Positions 36,769 through 48,990 of a stretch of DNA of 64,000 bases are shown piece by piece (position 1 is the stretch's first letter; each line of letters opens with the position of its first letter). Under the pieces are notes generated by a model. The model made no database searches, was not told where the DNA came from, and saw only the letters and a program-made list of their open reading frames with translations. The translations under genes were made by a program, and so were the position numbers. This stretch comes from Gonapodya sp. JEL0774 (taxonomy: Eukaryota > Monoblepharomycota > Monoblepharidomycetes > Monoblepharidales > Gonapodyaceae). The stretch is from NCBI GenBank assembly GCA_027604505.1, contig JADIIX010000004.1, positions 186,001 to 250,000 of the forward strand. The letters are read 5' to 3'.

Positions 36769-38355
36769 TTAACTACAAATATTAAGTCCAACATCGTACA
36801 CACTTCCTTTTCCTTCTTCTAGAACTACCATGCCCTGACTAGCGAGATACCCACCGTCGACATTAAGGCACTGCCCAGTCTAGATTCGCGAAGAAACAAT
36901 CAAAGAGTCAAAAAGTTTATGCGCACTACGGGGATGTGTTACAGAGAATACAAACCACAAAGGTGCCCCCTGGTCCGCAAAGAAACAGAACTGCAGCAGC
37001 GATATCCTCTGGCTTCGCTTGCACGACTCGAATTTATTAAACTTGGAGCGATGAAGTAACACGGCAAGTGCTTACCTTGCCGAACCTAATTTGCACAAAG
37101 GACATCAACAAAACGATCTACCTGCATATACTGCGCCTAACTTCACCTCTTCAGTGGCTGTGTTTCGGTTGCTGTGGATGAAGCAGGGACAACGAACTCT
37201 GCCGTCCTGGTTCACCGACGAGTACGAATGAAACATTCAATACATTTATGGTGATGCCCGTCTTCATCAGTTTCATTTGAAGATTATTCACTCACATCTG
37301 ACTTAGAAAAACACCAGGGCCAATTGCATTAACCAAGATACCTCTTCGCGCTAAGCGAGCAGCCAAGTTTTTGGTGAGTTGAATAAGTCCAGACTTGGCT
37401 GCCACGTAGGCATACTAGAAGTTATTCCGAAATCCGGTTGAAACAAAGTAAGAACACTGATTGCGACCACGGATGTTGCTAGAACTTACATTCTCGTATC
37501 TCAAAACATCAAACATTCGAGAATCAGAAGAATGAGAATCAAAGAGTCATAAGCGGAGGTGCCACACAAACTCTGTCGGTGTCCTTTGACCATCCATGCT
37601 CGAAATCATTATAACTCTCGAAGGATCTGTGGGAGCTGACTGATGCATAAGCAGAGGGAGAAACTTCTGAGTAACCGTGAAGCATCTGGATACGCGATAC
37701 ACAGAAACGAGACTTGTGTTTTAAGATGAGGCAAGAGATCTGTGACATCACACACCTTCACGCACCTGGTCAGATTGAGGTGAACGATTTCCTGAAACGC
37801 TCTGTCAGGGAAGTTATCGATAGTTCCCTTATCATAGTCGACACCAGCGTTGTTACTTTGTAAAAGACAATGCATTCATGTGGTGAGCTCGCCTTCAGTT
37901 TCGCCGGAAAATGCTTGACACTGCAACCAAAACTCACACAAGAATGTCGACTTTTGCCGTCAGTTTCATAGCTGCAGATACTAAATTATCTACCCCCTCG
38001 AGTGGATTCAGATCCGAGACTACTGCAAATGCCTTCCCTGGTCCTCTAGCATTTAGACTGTCCACAGCTTTCTGAAGCTCCGTCGGATCCCGAGCGGACA
38101 TTATGACATTCGCTCCGTTTGATACAAGGACTGCGGAAACGACAAATCCGAGACCAACTCGCGCCCCTGTATGCAAGGCAGCTTGCAGAAACTAATGAAT
38201 GGATTAATCGTATAGCACTGACCTGTCACCACAGCCCACTTGTTCTTTACAGCGAAGAGAGATTCTGATGTCAGCTTTGCTGCATCAAGAGCCTTCAGTG
38301 TGGGAGCGTTTAGATATTCCGCGGAGAAGGAGCCGGACACGTATTGCATTGACAT
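36769..38355 (-). CDS. Short-chain dehydrogenase/reductase (SDR), multi-exon
   Basis: NAD(P)-dependent oxidoreductase of the classical SDR family. From ATG 38355, KNKWAVVT splices to GARVGLGF, giving the cofactor motif TGxxxGxG; NVIMSARDPTELQKAVDSL is the next beta-alpha unit. SNNAGVDYDKG gives NNAG. An exon encodes TQKFLPLLMHQ and RVIMISSMDG with the catalytic Ser region. YAYVAAKSGLIQLTKNLA supplies YxxxK at about 37395-37415, followed by GILVNAIGPGVF. The last exon has GQCLNVDGGYLASQGM, the usual SDR C-terminal signature, and stops at 36769-36771. Overall order and spacing suit a 3-oxoacyl-reductase/RhlG-like enzyme of about 300 residues. The substrate is unknown. Splice sites in the middle are only partly resolved. 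Confidence 0.85.
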
Positions 38356-38617
38356 GTATCTTCGTCGTGGAAGTTATGTGATGACATGCACCCATCACCG
38401 CATAATTTGTGTACATACCACAACAAAACGTTTTTGGCTTTACGTAAACATTTAGGTACAACTTTAAAGAGTTCACGTATTGTAGTAACTTATCTGCCGT
38501 CGACGAAACAAGTTCCTTTCCAAGACTTCCGCACCTCTTTAGACTAGAATTAGAACATGACTTCTGAGCAAAAAAGAAAACACCACTTACCACAAGAAAT
38601 TCGAGAATCAAATACCA

Positions 38618-40650
38618 TCAAAAGGAAGTGTCCATTTTTTGCTCTTTCTCATCAACAGTTGCCGCCGACACGAGCCTGCCCTCCGCAATCGCCTGCTGGA
38701 ACATACCCTTTTTTGCGGCAGTGGTCTCTTTCGCGGCGCGAATGCTGGCGTCGTCGTCCAGGTCACGGGTTACTGCAGCCACCTCCGAATTGCCTGCGGC
38801 GATATTGCTGAAATGTTCCAACTTGGCGCCAGTTGTCTCTCTGGCAGCGAGAATGCTTTCATCCTCGTTAAGGTCGCGAGCAACCATACTGACATCCCCC
38901 TCGCCAATGGCAATCTTGTTGAAATGCTCCTTTTTCGCTCCTGTCGTCTCTCTCGCTGCCAGAATGCTCTCATCCTCGTTGAGGTCACGTATTATAACGG
39001 TAGGCTCAGTTTTGCCAGTGGCCAGATCGCTGAACAGGGCTTTCTTGGAGCCCGTAGTTTCCCGGGCTGCGCGAATGCTTTCGTCGTCGTTCAGGTCGCG
39101 AGCAACAACAACGGTCTCCCCCTTGCCGATGGCGATGTTACTGAAGTGCTCTTTGCGCGCACCAGTAGTTTCACGTGCGGCGATGATGCTCTCATCTTCG
39201 TTGAGGTCTCTTGTTGCCTGCAGAGTCTCTACCTTACCCGTCGCAAGGTCACTGAATAAAGCCTTCTTGGATCCAGTAGTCTCCCTTGCGGCGCGAATAC
39301 TCTCATCTTCGTCCAGGTCACGGGTCACAACCACAGAATCACCCTTGCCAGTGGAGATGTTGCTAAAAAGTTCTTTTTTTGCTCCAGTTGTCTCCCTGGC
39401 GGCGATGATGCTATCGTCATTGCTTAAATCGCGTGTGACAGCGGCAGACTCTCCTTTCCCTGTTGCAATGTTGGTAAAGTGTTCTTTCTTTGCTCCTGTG
39501 GTCTCCTTGGCCGCACGAATACTCTCATCCTCGTTGAGATTGCGCGACACCGTAACTGCCTCCACTTTCCCGGTCGCGATGTCAGTGAAAATCGCTTTCT
39601 TAGAGCCTGTCGTCTCCCTTGCTGCGCGGATTGAAGCGTCATCATCAAGAACTCGCGCAACTGGGGCAGTCTCAACTTTGCCTGTGGTGATGTCACTGAA
39701 AAGCTGCTTTTTTGCGCCTGTAGTTTCCTTTGCGGCTCGGATAGATGGATCTTCATCGCGAGCTCGGGAGACGGAAGTGGCCTCAACTTTACCGGAGCTG
39801 AACATTTCACGTTTAGACCCCGTTGTTTCGCGTGCTGCCAGTATGCTGGCATCTTGATCAAGGCGGCTAGACGGTTTTGAGTACGACGGAGATGAACGGC
39901 CAGATGCAAGACCGGCAAACATCTCCTTTTTGGAACCCGTGGACTGTTTCGCGGCAATGATGGAGGCGTCCTGGGCGAGTTTGCCATCGGTGCGAGGTTT
40001 TAGATGTGCAGAAGTAGTCGACGCCGCGGCAAGATTCTGGAAAAAAGCCTTCTTAGAAGCAGTGGTATTGAGGGCTTGAGTGGATTGAACGGCAGTGAAT
40101 GAGAAAATTGAGAATTCTTCCCTCATAAGGAAACAAACAGAAGGAACTCAAGAAGTGGTCACCAACCAGCTAGGATAGAATCATCCATTGGAAATCCGTC
40201 TACCAGTGGTCCAGAAGTGTCCTCGCTCCTCGAATCTGACCTCTCCATCGCACGAAACTTGTCCCGTTTCCCTGCTGTCGTCTGCACGGCGGCAATAATC
40301 GAACTATCCGCTGCGAGTTTCCCTGCCGGGGTGCTAGATCCGCTCGGAGTGGTGCGGCCAGTTCTGTTGCTCGATGCTGTTTTGCCGGTTGGAACGGTGG
40401 CCGTTGTGGCGACCGTGGGAGTCATCGGCTCCAGGATAGGCGCCGACTCAACAGAGACAGGATTGGGTTCAGCAGCTGGAGCAGGGGCATCGATGACGGC
40501 AGCGTTGATGGTCGGTTCTGTTGGCTCACCATCCGCAGAGGTAGTGCCCAGTGGTTCCTCGAGTTTCGTGTGAGGTTGGCCAGTCGCCACTGATTCCATT
40601 ACGACGGGATCATCCACTGGTCGAAGGATGTATTCGCTTCCGGTCGCCAT
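38618..40650 (-). CDS. Protein made of fourteen 37-residue repeats
   Basis: Two exons, 40650-40168 and 40074-38618, join as GCT-G|CC to keep frame (about 646 residues). The first 110 residues are a Pro/Ala/Thr/Val-rich, probably disordered leader. Then fourteen tandem units follow with the core SIxAAxETTGxKKxxF, each ending in a variable Gly-Lys-Val/Gly-Glu stretch and an Arg-Asp-Leu-Asn/Asp-Glu-Asp link. Units in the middle are exactly 37 residues (111 bp); the first four vary in length. There is no signal peptide or membrane span. The units alternate helix-like and loop-like composition, suggesting a linear multivalent binder, perhaps of cytoskeleton or membrane. That is inference; I recognise no family. 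The opposite strand is also open for 409 codons here because of the repeat, and is judged a shadow. Confidence 0.8.
38680..40325 (-). repeat. Tandem coding repeat, 14 units, 111-bp period
   Basis: The repeat spans the splice junction: unit 1 lies in exon 1, unit 2 is split by the intron, and units 3-14 are in exon 2. Units 5 to 13 keep exactly 111 bp. Neighbouring units differ by many synonymous and some replacement changes, so the array is not freshly amplified. Residues S, I, AA, TTG, KK and F of the core are nearly invariant, indicating selection on the protein. Confidence 0.85.
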
Positions 40651-40756
40651 GACTTCACCAGAAAGAAGTGTGGTGTTGTTTGGGAACATGGAGCACCGCC
40701 GAAGTTTTTATTGAACAACACATCGAAAAATGCACAGCTTCTTCATTGGCCCAACG

Positions 40757-41898
40757 CTCATCTGCGCCCACCTCGTCTCCCTCCACCATTTTGTTGTGCT
40801 CGCCCTCCGGTGGGACCTCTCGAGAAAGCAAAATCACACTGCACCACCTGACCGAGGAACTCCTTGCCATTCTCACTGTCGATTGCAGTCTTCGCCTCTT
40901 TATAAGTATCGTACTCAACAAGAGCGTATCCCTAAAAGAGAGGTTCCAGAGACAAATAGGCAACACACCCAAAGTTGAAGAATACATAATGCGGCGCATA
41001 ATGACCAGAAAGACAATGAGAATTAGTGAATTTTGTATGGTTGCAATGACGCGTTTTAACATTGGGAGGCACGTTTGCAATGAAGTAAATTGAGTGAGTG
41101 CAACATGGGTGACGCAACTGACCGTCGCGAACGACAATCACCTTCACGAACCCGGTCCGCCTATCAAGATTCAAATGCATGCCTTTGACATGACCGTACT
41201 CATTGAATCGCTCCATTACATCTTCTTCGGTTGCCTCTTCGTGAACGCCAGTGATTATGACAATCCAACCCTCCACGGCTACAAGGCAGACGGTGTTGAC
41301 GTGAGGAGGAAGTCGATCGTTGATCAGTCCAGATATGGAGTGTGGTCCAACGCGAGGGTGCAGTTTGATCAGGAATAACATCCCAATAAGAACATGAAAT
41401 AGGCGAGCACCGACAGAGTTACAGATAAGAGTAGGAGGAGGACATTATAAGTACACATTGATAGGCGATGGGGATGAGGAATCAAAGGGATTTGATGAAA
41501 GAGCACCCATCCCATTTTTGATTTGCAGACCAACCGTGGCAGTACTACAATGAGAATTAATCAAGAAAGGGACATTCTGATTAAAAACTTACATCGCTGG
41601 GCGCTTCCAGAGCCTTCTTCGTCCACAGAATCGAAGCCTTCTTTCTTCAGCTCTTGCTCCCGCCCACCATCCTGTTGGAAACCTCTTCCCTTGCGCCTCG
41701 CAGCTCCCGCCCCCGGACCGGGTTGCGCTGTTGAGTTTTTCAATGTTGAGATAAGGAAGGTTGGTGCCAGCAAGATTGGGGAACAATTCCCAGAAGGAAG
41801 TGATGGACAAGAACAAGCCAACAGTGAGGCACGAACAAGAATCGTAATGCAGATAAGCATGTGTAAGAACCGTCGATATCCATTGCAGCGTCTCCCAT
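40757..41898 (-). CDS. RBM8A: Y14/RBM8A exon-junction-complex protein
   Basis: RNA-binding partner of Mago in the exon junction complex deposited upstream of spliced junctions; it is nuclear and shuttling. The RRM is clear across exons: [40 protein letters not shown] (RNP2/RNP1 area typical of Y14), [40 protein letters not shown]. The end [19 protein letters not shown] is the usual Gly/Arg tail; the stop is at 40757-40759. Upstream, an exon about 41600-41740 gives [13 protein letters not shown], matching the RKGRGF motif before the RRM. A start at 41898 ([10 protein letters not shown]) fits the acidic opening, though the first intron's donor is weak. Its presence agrees with an intron-rich genome. 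It lies head-to-tail about 100 bp upstream of the repeat-protein gene. Confidence 0.9.
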
Positions 41899-42339
41899 AA
41901 GCGCGGCGGTGAAATGGCTACAGAATTTGGTCAAGTTCTCGGCCACTACACACCTGGAGAAAACTACATACATACCTCCGCCTTGAAGAACAGCCTAACC
42001 GGTGAGTTCTTCACGCAAAGTTACTTCTGGTGAGATTATGGGGAGAGACGAATCAGCATCTTAATTCTGCTTGAGGCGGCATCACCATGAACATCTGCGA
42101 AGGCTGCAGAACCACTCTAACGAAAGTTGCCAGACATGTATGATACAGATAGGTCTTCAATTGCGGATGAACGCAAGGAGGACCTTCGCTTTGAATTACA
42201 TAATGAGGAAAGTGTCATGCTTCATAGCTTAGACTGTGTGCTGCTGAGTCAATCGCCAATATTGAAGACAGGAATACTAGGAGAAAAAAAAACTTGTCGC
42301 TAGTAACCTATAAGCAACTTTGAGACGGGTATGCTGTCC

Positions 42340-42710
42340 CGTTAACTGAACAACAGCAGGTCCCGGTCCTCTGTTGAGCAGCAAGGGCTTCCAGAAATGA
42401 AGTGTCCATGATATAGTGTCCATGAAAGTGTCCATGTTTTTGTCCATGAGAAACGAAAAACAGCGAAAGAGGGGGAACCTCTCTCGGCGCAATTCAGTGA
42501 CAGCTGGCACGTACCTGTGGAGTGTCCCGGATCCATGCGGCAGGGCATATCCGAGTGGGTTGTTGTAGCCGTGGTCAGCCAAATTGGGGACCAGGAATAG
42601 ACGGTTAGCTTCGGGGGAGACAGAGAGAGGTCCCTGAAAGCTGTGTGTGCCGGCGTTGGAAACGAGATCATGTGCCGAAGCAGATCGTTAAAGGTCTTAC
42701 GAGTCATAAT
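42340..42710 (-). repeat. Dispersed repeat, copy 2
   Basis: The reverse-strand counterpart of the copy at 640-925, sharing the same ordered landmark blocks, including CTTGCTGCTCAACAG and GAGAGAGGTTCCCC. Here the middle carries four spaced copies of CATGGACA(C/A). A reverse frame of 121 codons crosses it but has no family features. The flanks do not show a clear target-site duplication. Confidence 0.55.
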
Positions 42711-42719
42711 CTCATATTA

Positions 42720-45700
42720 TAGATGTGAAGAGTAAGGGTCAATGAGTGAATTTGTGAATTGGTTTAGACTGACATGATTTGATTGATATCATTTATTTGT
42801 GTCACAAGGTTCATGATGGATCTCAAAACTCGAAAGAAACCCTAACTGCACTTGACCACATGTAACTGCTGGAGGCATGTACCGTCACTTAATTGAGCAC
42901 TTACACAAGCATTTATTGACCATTACTCGTAGAGCTTGGTCATTTATTGACATTCGCCACTGCCCCGGAGCAGTCACAGACAGTCGCGGTTTGTAAATGC
43001 AGCTACGTAGCATTTAGCACCAAGTTTCAGCATTTAAATACACCCATATGTGTAATCTGGTGGTTCTGATATTGACATTGTCATATGTGATATGCACTCT
43101 TGCCAGCTTTCTGTTTGGCCTGTGGGGCCGACAAACTCATTCTCACCTTCCCCCACCAGCGCGTAACGACAGATGGGCCTGTGACAATACTTCAGAGGTT
43201 CTCATACAACAGTGGATTTAAGATTTGTGTAGGACAATGGTGCACTGCTGGAAGGACAATGACACCCATTGCTCAGGAGCGCAGCTGGTGTCACAGGAGG
43301 GGTACAGGAGCAAGGTAACGATGATGAGTGGTACAGCACCATTTAAGGAATATTTATTTGTCAAATTTCTGCACTTTATTGGAACGAGTAAGCGGTTCTA
43401 TTGAGGTTTGAGTGTGGCACTGCAGCAGCTCCACCAAGACACTGCTCGGAAACATTCCCCCAAACACAAAAGCATCTCCACCTTGTTTTATCAGACGTTG
43501 CTGGCTTGTGCTCTTGCAATACTGGAAGTTAATGGCTGCCTATGAGGTGGGTAAGATGCCAACAACTCTTGCCACGTCCCAGCTTCCATCTCAAACTCCA
43601 CGACCTCTACACCTGGCGTCCACACAAGAGGATCACTGAAGGTGAGTGGTGGCGCGTATTTTTGATGACGGTGGACAGAACTTAGAACTGGAAGCGAATG
43701 CCTAGCGTGTTGGGGACTGGCTCTGCTGATTCAGTCTACTGGCAGTCGTGTGTCCTCAAACAGGATCAGCACCTGAATCAATACATGATAATCCTCATGA
43801 GCACTACAATATGCAGTTCTCCTAAGTAGCAACAGCAGTACCTCAATTTCCAGCATTGAGGCTTCTTTCCAGATCCAGCTCGTAAGTGAGCACTCTCCAA
43901 GCTTGTACTACACTGCTGTTGAATTGGGTGTGTCACGTTTCAAGCTCTATTTAATGGAATAATTACAATGATTTCTAGTGAGTGATGAAGATATCCTGCT
44001 GCCTTTCTTGTCTGCACTAACAAGTGGATGAAACATTCATTGCTGCAACATTTGTAGTGAGCTGTCAAGGACCTTATATGTGCTGCGATGGGAAAGTACT
44101 TGAAGGTACTTCAGACAAAGTGAGTAATGGTTGTGTGAGCACTGGTCGTTTTGCTCAATCTGAAATTTGCTCCACCCTGAGGTTACTCCCAATCATCAAT
44201 CTTTCTGTGATCCTGGGATCCAGTACGCTTTCTAACAGGTGAGTTGGTGGACAGAGCATTGCTCGTGGAGTTGTGTTGTCAAGTTCTCAATGGATGAACG
44301 TTCAGGATTACAGAATCAAGGAGCAAGGATTTAAGGGCAACTCTACCTTGGAAACAGAGATGTTACTTTGAGAGAGTGTGAGGTGCTGGCAGGTGAGTGT
44401 GGCCAGTGGAAGTACATGCTAGTGATGTTGATGGGTTAGATGTATGTATGGCAGAACTGCCAGTAACCAGTTTATCACAGAATAAACAAAATTTAGAATT
44501 ATTTTATGGTGATATGTCAAATGAAGAAAGTGCAAAAACATGAGAAGGATCCAGTGGACCAGGAAACAGAAATTTAAAAACTATGGAGGATGGAATTCAT
44601 TTGCTGATCACATGTCTTGCACAAATGTTGCTCAAGGAGTTTATAGAGCACCCTGGCCAGCAACAAGTTGTTTGGGTACCATCAGAGGAAAAGATTGTTC
44701 AGAATGCCATCTGGGCAATCACAGGTGAGAGCATAGAGGTAGAATTGGATTCTGAAGACAATGATGGTGGCAAGGTGGAGGAGGTGTTCAGTGTGTCAGA
44801 GAAGCTTCAGATTCTTGCTTTGGCAAAGTACAACACTGCTGTTCAAGCAATTCTCTATTTTACTTTCCAAAAAATCCAATAATGCTAGACAAGCTACTTT
44901 ATATAATTTGTCTGTGAAAAATAGAGACCATTTGCAGTCAGCAGCTGCTTGCTAACTCCAGGTCAAGGCCCTCCACCAAGTGCCTGCAAATAGTCAGCTT
45001 GCACTGTACTGGTCTAGTGGTCACTCTATTGAGCTTGTCAATATAGTCAAGTGGGTGCATCATCTTAAAGATTTCTACTTCTGGTGACCAAAACAACAGG
45101 CAAAGATAGGGCCATGAAGGAGGTGAAACAACATGGACACCATTCCAAGATGGTGAACAGCAGGTTCTGTTCATGCTACCATTCGATCTTGGTGCAGTCT
45201 GATTCTGCAAGTGCCTGATGGTTGGTTGTGTCAAAAGTTGATGTAGTCCAGGCACTGGCACAATAGACGGTGATGGTGCAAGCTCCCCAGGTTCAAAGAG
45301 TACCCGAGGATGTGAAAATTGCATCCCCCTAGGTTGCAGACCCATACAATGCTGAACAGGACTGAAATCTTCTGTGGCACCTTGAGGTGCAGAAATTCCA
45401 CCAGCATGGATACTACCAAAATAGCTTGGCATCGTCATTTGTGGAGAAGGACAGAGTCCCAAGTAGAGAATACTGGGGGAGACTGCAAGAGGATTTGTCG
45501 GAACTTGCCATGCTGACAGCTCAACTGCTGATGTAGAGGTTGAACTATTGAACCACTCCCAAGAGCAGTCCACTCACAAAAAAATGCTGTTCCATTGGTA
45601 GTTTTACTCTTTTCACTGACCGCTCCCACAGAGATCCATACATTAAGTTGTCAATAGCATTGTTTATACTTCTGCTTCCATCAGTAGACCCATCCAAGCC

Positions 45701-46150
45701 CAGAGTTTGCTTCATCAATTGCGATTACAGCAGTCACTATTGCTATTGACTGACTCGAGAGTTTGTGTAAGGTCAAATAACCAGGACAGTAGTTGTGAGG
45801 GAGGTGAAGGCAGTTGACTGAAAGGAGACATTTGTTCACTAGAAAAGCCACCATGAAGATACAGAAACAGTCTCTATCAAATTTTCATACATTTTTTATT
45901 TCAGTTCTTCTGCTGCAAGTCAAGAAGAAGTCTTATGTAATAAAACTGCCATATTTGGCAATAGACTCCTCACCATGCCACACTTCTTAGTGCAGTGCGC
46001 AGAAACTGGGGGTTTAACTGCAAGACAATGCAAGATAGATAACTAACCAGATCTATTTTCATATGGGAGGGGGTAATAGTTGGTAGTCCTCCCCTTGTAA
46101 CCTAAATAACCACAATGACAATCCTGTAATGATAACAACTGAATATGGTA
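42720..46150. other. Gene-poor accessory region with decayed frames
   Basis: About 3.4 kb without a convincing gene. Two frames are worth recording. Forward 44583-44882 (99 codons) contains QLLKEFIEH-like and EKLQILALAKY-like helical text but no known motif. Reverse 44938-45573 (211 codons) is Pro/Ser-rich with a Trp-rich start. Both lack supportable partners and may be relics of mobile elements. The sequence is more AT-rich and less organised than 0-42 kb. Confidence 0.4.
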
Positions 46151-46152
46151 CT

Positions 46153-48990
46153 ATCAAATGTAATCTGTATGTACTCTATATATAGTGTATTCCACTGTGT
46201 ACTGTCTAACCATAATGCTCATACAAACAAGTTTCAGTTGTTGAGCAGCTTGTGGAACTTGTCACTGGGGTTGACAAAGCACATCCACACTCCTCCTGCT
46301 CTGCCGCATCCAAGTCCCAAGCGTTGTCCGTTACGCTAACAAATTTCTTGTCCGTTCTTGTCCTGGGGTGAGGGTTTTGTCTGGTCAGGGTTCTGTGGCA
46401 CTGAGCCTTGTGGCCCCATCTTTTTACTGCAGACACTCCACCTCATAAAGACGTTCTTCTCAAGACCAGTGGCACATGCCAGAATTTTAATTTGGAGGTT
46501 ATCGCAAAGGATTGCTTTTACTTGAGGGAATGTTAATGAGCTGGTGTGTGGGACATCTTCCAGCGTGAATGGATTGGACTCACTTTGCAGTATGAAAACT
46601 GGCAATCCTCGTTCACAGTACAGGAACAGGAGACAATGGATCATCACATCCTGTGCATTCTTCTGCTATTCATCAGTCTTGGCCGGAGCATCAACAAGTT
46701 TGTTCACCTCTGTAATGATGTTAGCAAAGGGATACATCTTGAGGAGTCTCCTGAACTCGGAGGATAGAGTGGGAAATTGGGGGTCTTTTGGGAAGGATCC
46801 CCAAAATCTGGTATCGCGGGTCCCCTTGTTCCTTCATCTTCTCCACCACTGCAAACAACATGGGAGCGTAATGAGTGAACCTGATATACTGAAAATTTGA
46901 ATTGTTCCCTGACTGATTCTTGTTGGGAGTGCAGTGGTGAGTTCCTGTTCTGTCACCAGGGAAACACACATAGATTACCACTAAGTAAGTAGATGAGTAG
47001 GGTTGTGGTGTTAGGGATCAGTAGGGACGCAGAGGCGTAGTGGCGTAGGCGCCACAGGGTTAGAGATTCTTTAGGTTTCATAACAAGCACTCTGTCTCAG
47101 GTAGGATGGAGCCTTGGTGGTGTATTTGACATTACATCTACATTTCTGTCTCAGCTATCCTATAGTTTGAGTTGTGACTCCAAGGCCGGGGCACATGTTC
47201 TCCCTGTGTGCAGTGCAGTAGAAGTGGAGACGTAGGCCCATGTCACTCATCCTGGCACTCCACAGATGTATAGCTTACTCAAATGATTCAAACTCATCAG
47301 TTGAAAGTGTGCCAGATTGACGATGTTTCGGACTGTTGTCATCACAAAGGCAGCATACCAGGCTGAGGCAGGGTCAGAGGACACGTTGTTGGTGGTGGGG
47401 CTGGGTTTGTGGCATGTCCCTGTGAGTTTGCTGCCTGACAAACAGTGTGGGTTGGGTTTAAGGTATGTCCCTGCATGTTTGCTGCCTGACAAGTCTTTAC
47501 CATGTTCGAGCAAGCTCTGCCATTGCGTCCACTCCTCACTACTGGCGGCAATTCCTTTTGGGCATGGGAAGTGGAGTGGAACAACGGGTTTCCCACCTTG
47601 GAATGCAAAGGTCCATACAGCAGCATTCAGCTGTATTTGCTGTAGCCGCTCTGCCAGATGGGGGAGGCCCTTCGCTTCTGTGGGCACGAGAGATTTTGAA
47701 GTCGCTGAAAAAGTGGTGCGAAAGGAACACGAGGTGTGTGGTGTGTTTTTGCGATGGACGTCTGAATGTTATTCGCTGATTTTACTCACCGTTGACTGTT
47801 TGCTTGTGCAAACCGCCGCTCTGGGCCCCAACAAAAACTTTGTACCAGTCCAAAGGGCATTGGAGCATCGGGACAGGAGTCGGCAAATGAAACAGGTCTC
47901 CCGCGAGATCACCAGAGAAGTATGGACACAGTGAGAGACCTTGGGTGGACAGTACAAATGTGGGTTGGAGCTGCAAGACGGTCAGTGGGATTTCACTCAA
48001 GGTGAGTGTGTTGTCTGTGGTGTACTCAGTGACCAAGCACGCAAATGGTACGGTACGCTGCAGCTGGCCCAAACACATCCTGAATGATGGACATGGGGAT
48101 CAGGGTTAACATGCCAGAGCAAAGGTTCTTTACGCAGTGGTCGACAACCATCTGGAGGTATTCAACGGCGTTTTCCAAATCAAGTAAGTTGTGGCCCCTG
48201 ATCTCCGCCCTGATTTGTCTGACCATCTCCATGGCCTTTTGTACTCTCCCCATTTACTTGTCACTATATTGGCCCATTTTTCTGACGTTCCTGGCCATGG
48301 CTTCTCACTGTCCTCTGAGTTGAGGACACTCTCTTCTCGGTACGAGCGTCGCCCTCCTTGAGGCTTTTGGTGAGCCAGGGCAAGAGAGTAGACTGTGTTG
48401 ATGACATGGATGTAAGGTAAGTGCAATTCTGGTTGGGTGAGCAGAGGGATTGAAGAGAGAACTACGTGCGAAGGAATTGGGTGTCTTGAGACTGGTGGCT
48501 GAAATGGAGTAAAGTTAGAATGTATGAAGAAATCGAAGTGTAATACATTTGAGAATGAAAGAGGTCGTTGATTGGACGAGAGATCTGTCTGCGTGGGGTG
48601 TGGTCACCCTGCCATCCTCCCCACATACCAGTGTGAACGAGAAACGGTTGAAGCCGTTCACATCCACATTTTATAAATGTGAGGACACAACGGAAACAAG
48701 AGTTGAGATCAGAAGCACTGACACTATGGATCTCCGAAATTTGCTGGCGAAAAACAGCCTCTGTCGTTCAAATCTTCGGGTTTTGGTCAGACGTGGGGAG
48801 TGGGCAAGTATTCAGGAGAAGATGGCAATGCAAGGGTGGCGAAAGAGAAGAGTCCGATGAAATCAAGTTTTATCGTTGTTTGCGCGGGGTTTTGAGTGGT
48901 TTCCCTGTGGTCAATGAGATAAATGCAAATCTGGAGTGAGCAGGTTGGAGATGTGGTGGAGGCTCCAACCCAAACGAACAGCCGTGGTTG
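46153..48990 (-). pseudogene. Decayed first copy (A) of a duplicated unknown gene
   Basis: Collinear with 49853-54505 in the same orientation. Matching landmarks include the 3' end (CATACAAAC...GTTGAGCAGCTTGTGG), the EYTT-x-LTLxEIPLTVLQLQP block, and the upstream GAGAAACGGTTGAAGCCG block. Relative to copy B it lacks 2059 bases, B's 51152-53210, at a shared TTGAAG (47696-47701 here). It carries a solo LTR at 46952-47195 and has frameshifts, for example where B reads LGPAAPHLLACL. No long frame survives. It does keep an AAG lysine codon where copy B has a TAG stop. Confidence 0.75.
46952..47195. mobile_element. Solo LTR-like insertion with 5-bp target duplication
   Basis: A 244-bp insertion present in copy A and absent from the matching point of copy B (about 50688). 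It begins TGTCACC and ends GGGGCACA, the TG...CA form of LTRs, and is flanked by TGTTC at 46947-46951 and 47196-47200. Internally it resembles 56048-56300: CACAGGGTTAGA-, CACTCTGTCTCAGGT-, GGATGGAG- and ACATTTCTGTCTCAG-like blocks. No internal retroelement genes are present. Confidence 0.7.

Noticed and set aside
38628-39857. 409-codon forward frame opposite the 37-residue repeat protein
   Set aside because: It exists because the reverse-strand repeat keeps the opposite phase free of stops. Its protein is a low-information Val/Ala/Ser pattern, and the reverse frame has the conserved core and a frame-keeping intron.
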